A stretch of DNA of 10,238 nt, taken from NCBI RefSeq assembly GCF_001949145.1, contig NW_019091498.1:304564-314801 (forward strand), in the 5' to 3' direction. The DNA comes from Acanthaster planci (Eukaryota > Echinodermata > Asteroidea > Valvatida > Acanthasteridae). A model generated the notes under the pieces. That model searched no databases. It was not told the origin of the DNA and was given only the letters and a program-made list of their open reading frames with translations. Below are positions 8,052-10,238 of this stretch, one piece after another. Each line of letters starts with the position of its first letter. Positions within the stretch are counted from its first letter, which is position 1. A program made the position numbers and the translations under genes.

Positions 8052-8177
8052 TCCCAAATTCATGATTATATTGATAGGAAAATATCTCTATGATCACTCT
8101 AGATAATGGAACCTCTTATTGTAAAAATCCCAATGGGATCACAAAATACAAACTCGCACATAGAAATCTACACATTT
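8052..8177 (-). repeat. Dispersed repeat, copy 2 (inverted relative to copy 1)
   Basis: The reverse complement aligns with 1834-1955. Shared blocks include attttgtgatccca, gggatttttaca, gatcatagagatatt and gaatttggga, with a few small indels. No relic of the coiled-coil or the 2312-3345 protein follows it on the minus strand, so this looks like a solitary end fragment. Confidence 0.7.
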
Positions 8178-8477
8178 AGTGGAATGCGCCCTTCAATGTA
8201 TGCAATCCAATTTGCCGCTGTGACGGCGCCCTCTAATAAACCAATGCATCTATCAAGTTGCGTTATATAGCATCTGCTATACTTTTTTAAATATAACTTA
8301 AGTTTCCCAAGGTAGAAACACCATGACATACCTGGAACATTTTTCAAAGATGTTTTGAAATTACCTATGTATGGAAATGTTAACGAATGTCCAATAAAGA
8401 AAGTCCATGACCTTTGGATTCTGTAGTGAGTTCTTTGGATTGTATGGTGAATTCATATTGCAAGCAGTGTTCAAATT
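8178..8477. other. No supported gene; left flank of the DIRS-like element
   Basis: I see no coding sequence or clear repeat here. It borders the outermost 56-bp inverted repeat at 8478. Confidence 0.45.
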
Positions 8478-8533
8478 CTCCCCCCACCCAGAGTGGGATG
8501 AGTCTACTACTGCATACCTACCAAATTAACAAT
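8478..8533 (+). repeat. Inverted repeat arm, candidate outer right terminus of the DIRS-like element
   Basis: It starts with CTCCCCCCACCC and runs into AGTCTACTACTGCATACC. It is inverted relative to 8690-8745, with 156 bases between the arms. In DIRS elements the internal complementary region is complementary to the outermost ends, so 8478 is the likely element boundary. Part of it (8500-8542) is also directly repeated at 8745-8788. Confidence 0.65.
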
Positions 8534-8689
8534 ACATATGCATTATGTCCTAGTTCATTACTTCCATTCGCTAAATTCTCAATCACCAGCAGTGCGCCCT
8601 CACTCGACTCCCGCGAAAGCAGCCGCCATGTTCTTCCTCTTTTTCAATGCGCAAAGTGCACCAAGGCCGCGAGGGGAGGCGGGAGGGAG
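8534..8689 (-). promoter_or_regulatory. CpG-rich body of the candidate right terminal repeat, with YY1-like site
   Basis: Between the inverted arms the sequence turns CpG- and GC-rich at 8590-8689. On the minus strand it contains AACATGGCGGC (8622-8632), a YY1-like / start-context motif. If this is the terminal repeat, an inverted copy should head the left end of the element and could serve as its promoter. Inference only. Confidence 0.35.
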
Positions 8690-8745
8690 ATTGGTAATCT
8701 GGTAAGTATGCAGTAGTAGACTCAACCCACTCTAGGTGGGGGGAG
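8690..8745 (+). repeat. Inverted repeat arm, candidate internal complementary region
   Basis: The reverse complement of this 56-bp segment matches 8478-8533 with five mismatches by my count. It begins at the 3' end of the recombinase frame, the expected place of the internal complementary region of a DIRS element. It also forms a hairpin with 8745-8779, pairing ATTGGTAATCT (8690-8700) perfectly with AGATTACCAAT (8769-8779). Confidence 0.75.
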
Positions 8746-8755
8746 AGTCTACTGC

Positions 8756-9746
8756 CTACAACCTACACAGATTACCAATACATATGCAGAGTAGCACCGA
8801 ACCAGAGGATAGCGGGAAGGCGAGAGCGCACTGAATGATGTCTGAAATCGGAATGCCTTTAAAATAAGCCCAGGAGGAGTAGACGGCCTGAACATCAGCA
8901 CGTATGTGGCATCAGCACTAATCATCAGTAGTGGGCCAGTCTGCATTAGCAAACTTGATAGCCGAAACCACCCAACTGGCAATAGTGTCTATGGAGGCTG
9001 GAAGGTGAGGCTTACTAGATGTAATGAGTAATTGAGTTACTTGTCCTCGGATGTCCTTAGTCCGGTGGAGATACCATTTGAGTGTCAGAACAGGACACCA
9101 GAGTTTATCAGAGGCAGATGAGGCAAACGACCGGATGGATGGGATGAAGATGTCCAGTGGGTGAAATGGGGGTGTTTGGTTATTGGTAAGAAAGCCAAGA
9201 GGCTTCCATCGAATATGGCCATCAGCAATGGACAGCGCTTTCATTTCACAGCCTCGAAAAGCAGTGCCAACGGCTAGAAGGAAGGCCAGCTTAATACCTA
9301 AATGAATAAGGCTAGCTTATCAAGCAGGTTTGAAAGGGGGGCTAGCCAGAAGTCGAAGGACATCCCCCAGATTCCAGGAAGGAAGGAGTCATCGGTTTGG
9401 GGGACGTTCAATAAACATGCCTAGAAGATGATGGATCGCAGTGTTGTTAGAGATAGAGGATCCATCAGGAATCCCACCGTGGATAGCTGCCAGAGCCGAA
9501 TGGTAGTTCCTGCTTGTTGAGACGAGGAGGCCAGACCAGAAGAGATGCAAGAAGAACTCTGTTATGAGGGAAAGAGTTGCTTCACCAGGAGTTGAAATGT
9601 CGCATGCAGTTGTCATAGATCTTTCTTGTTGATGGCCGTCTACCTCTGGTAGGCAGGGCAGCAGCGTCTTGAGAAAGCCCTGCCTGCTGGAATGATCGTT
9701 GGACAATATCCAACACGTTCAAAGCAGGTGAAGAGGATCCAGATGG
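8756..9746 (-). pseudogene. DIRS-type tyrosine recombinase, inactivated
   Basis: The family cuts and rejoins DNA through a tyrosine, integrating circular element DNA. Read on the minus strand: an N-terminal core-binding part (VQRSFQQAGLSQ, then RRPSTRKIYDNCMRHF) in one frame. A frameshift near 9585 switches to the frame with SLITEFFLHL, GLLVSTSRNYHSALAAIHGG and IERPPNR. Next come the catalytic part with LLAVGTAFRGCEM (first catalytic Arg, codon 9254-9256) and LWCPVLTLKWYLHRT, TSSKPHLPAS and SSWAYFKGIPISDII. In-frame stops: 9389-9391, 9320-9322, 9317-9319, 8918-8920 and 8912-8914. The His-x-x-Arg box appears as ADVQ (8888-8899), and no catalytic Tyr is evident before the final TAG at 8756-8758. 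Upstream it overlaps the RNase H frame, as in intact DIRS elements. Confidence 0.8.
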
Positions 9747-10238
9747 AGATGGTGAGACTTGCGTTGGAAAAGCAGGTCGTGGTGCTGAGGCAGCAACAGG
9801 GGAATGTCAACCAACAGCCTCACAACGAGGGGAAACCATGGTTGCCTCGGCTAGTATGGAGCGATGAGAAGAATTCGGCAAGGTTCTTTCTCCATCTTTG
9901 ATAGCACCCTTGGGATCAGCGAAATGGGGGGAAAAGGCATAAGCTAGGAGACCTTCCCAAGAGATGCACATAGCATCAGTCACCCAGGCTTGAGGATGTG
10001 GAAATCAAGTGCAAAATGTTAGGAGTTTGACATTCAGATGAGAGGCAAAAAGGTCCACGTGCGGCCTGTCAGTTGCTCGGAATAGGGCATGGACCACCCC
10101 TGGTTGAAGAGCCCATTCTGTTGGGCATACCTTGCCCCAGGAGAGAGCACTGGCCAGATCGTTCTGTACAAGTACCAGGACGAAATGACAAATGGACCAC
10201 TGAATTAGATCCCAAGCCAGTAGGCAAAGGGTAGTGTT
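9700..10238 (-). pseudogene. RNase H C-terminal region of the DIRS-like polyprotein (partial, broken)
   Basis: Minus-strand translation shows PTEWALQPGVV, then RPHVDLFASHLN (Asp codon 10053-10055), then AWVTDAMCISWEGLLAYAF. After a frame change it continues with LIPRVLSKM, ILLIAPY, PRQPWFPLVVRLL and HHDLLFQ. These are the hallmark blocks following RNase H in DIRS-type and related polyproteins (DLFA, DA--W-G--AYAFPP, LIAP-WP-Q-WF). Breaks: TGA at 10005-10007, a frameshift close to the run of T and C at about 9927-9936, and TAG at 9851-9853, where the family usually has Trp. A further TGA at 9719-9721 may be the natural end or another break. The reverse transcriptase part is outside the window. 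Confidence 0.8.

Larger units (their letters stand above)
8478..10238 (-). mobile_element. 3' part of a DIRS-like tyrosine-recombinase retroelement
   Basis: Minus-strand order is RNase H C-terminus (window edge to about 9700), tyrosine recombinase (about 9746 to 8756), then a 56-bp inverted repeat pair (8745-8690 and 8533-8478). This matches the DIRS layout, in which reverse transcriptase/RNase H overlaps the recombinase. An internal complementary region then comes before the right terminal repeat. The recombinase replaces an integrase. Gag, reverse transcriptase and the left terminus lie beyond the window. Frameshifts and stops in both coding parts show an inactive copy. Confidence 0.8.

Noticed and set aside
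8414-8716. 100-residue plus-strand open frame
   Set aside because: It lies across the inverted-repeat arm and the GC-rich terminal region and has no recognisable motif.
9692-9901. 69-residue plus-strand open frame rich in Gln and Lys
   Set aside because: It is the antisense shadow of the RNase H and recombinase overlap on the minus strand.

Overview
This looks like a repeat-rich accessory region of an animal genome. It shows no bacterial gene organisation: there are no long intact genes, no operons and no ribosome-binding sites. Base composition is AT-rich with local CpG-rich islands, and everything coding-like is a decayed, transposon-related relic. The protein families seen are a DIRS-type RNase H plus tyrosine recombinase, a PNMA-like Gag with a CCHC knuckle, a THAP-like start, and an uncharacterised family that I associate from memory with marine invertebrates. 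Together with the over-represented palindrome TACATGTA they suggest a marine invertebrate (cnidarian, mollusc or non-vertebrate deuterostome). The sequence alone does not settle the species.

Layout. (1) 1-662: at least five tandem units with a period of 142-148 bp, all on the minus strand. Each carries a tRNA-like body with A box and B box. Four of the five have a T-run just downstream of the body that could end Pol III transcription. Spacers are homologous between units. (2) 663-1640: no supported gene. (3) 1641-1820: a 180-bp foldback MITE-like element with terminal inverted repeats and a possible 3-bp AAT target-site duplication, with a CCAAT/octamer-rich core. (4) 1834-3345: a decayed protein gene (plus strand) preceded by a coiled-coil fragment and a dispersed repeat. 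A second copy of that repeat lies inverted at 8052-8177. (5) 3346-4198: AT-rich, no supported gene. (6) 4199-5340 (minus): a PNMA-like/Ty3-type Gag pseudogene with capsid-like region and zinc knuckle, broken by several frameshifts and stops. (7) 5424-6293: an intergenic stretch with an E-box and CRE-like motif, then a short THAP-like open frame at 6138-6293. (8) 6294-8477: mostly unassigned sequence. (9) 8478-10238 (minus): the 3' part of a DIRS-like tyrosine-recombinase retroelement. It runs from the RNase H C-terminus through an overlapping recombinase to a 56-bp inverted-repeat pair. That pair fits the internal complementary region and outer right terminus of a DIRS element. The rest of the element lies beyond the right edge.

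No host gene with an intact reading frame could be supported. The window is best read as nested and adjacent mobile-element debris. The two least explained structures are the regular tRNA-like array and the repeat pair 1834-1955 / 8052-8177.
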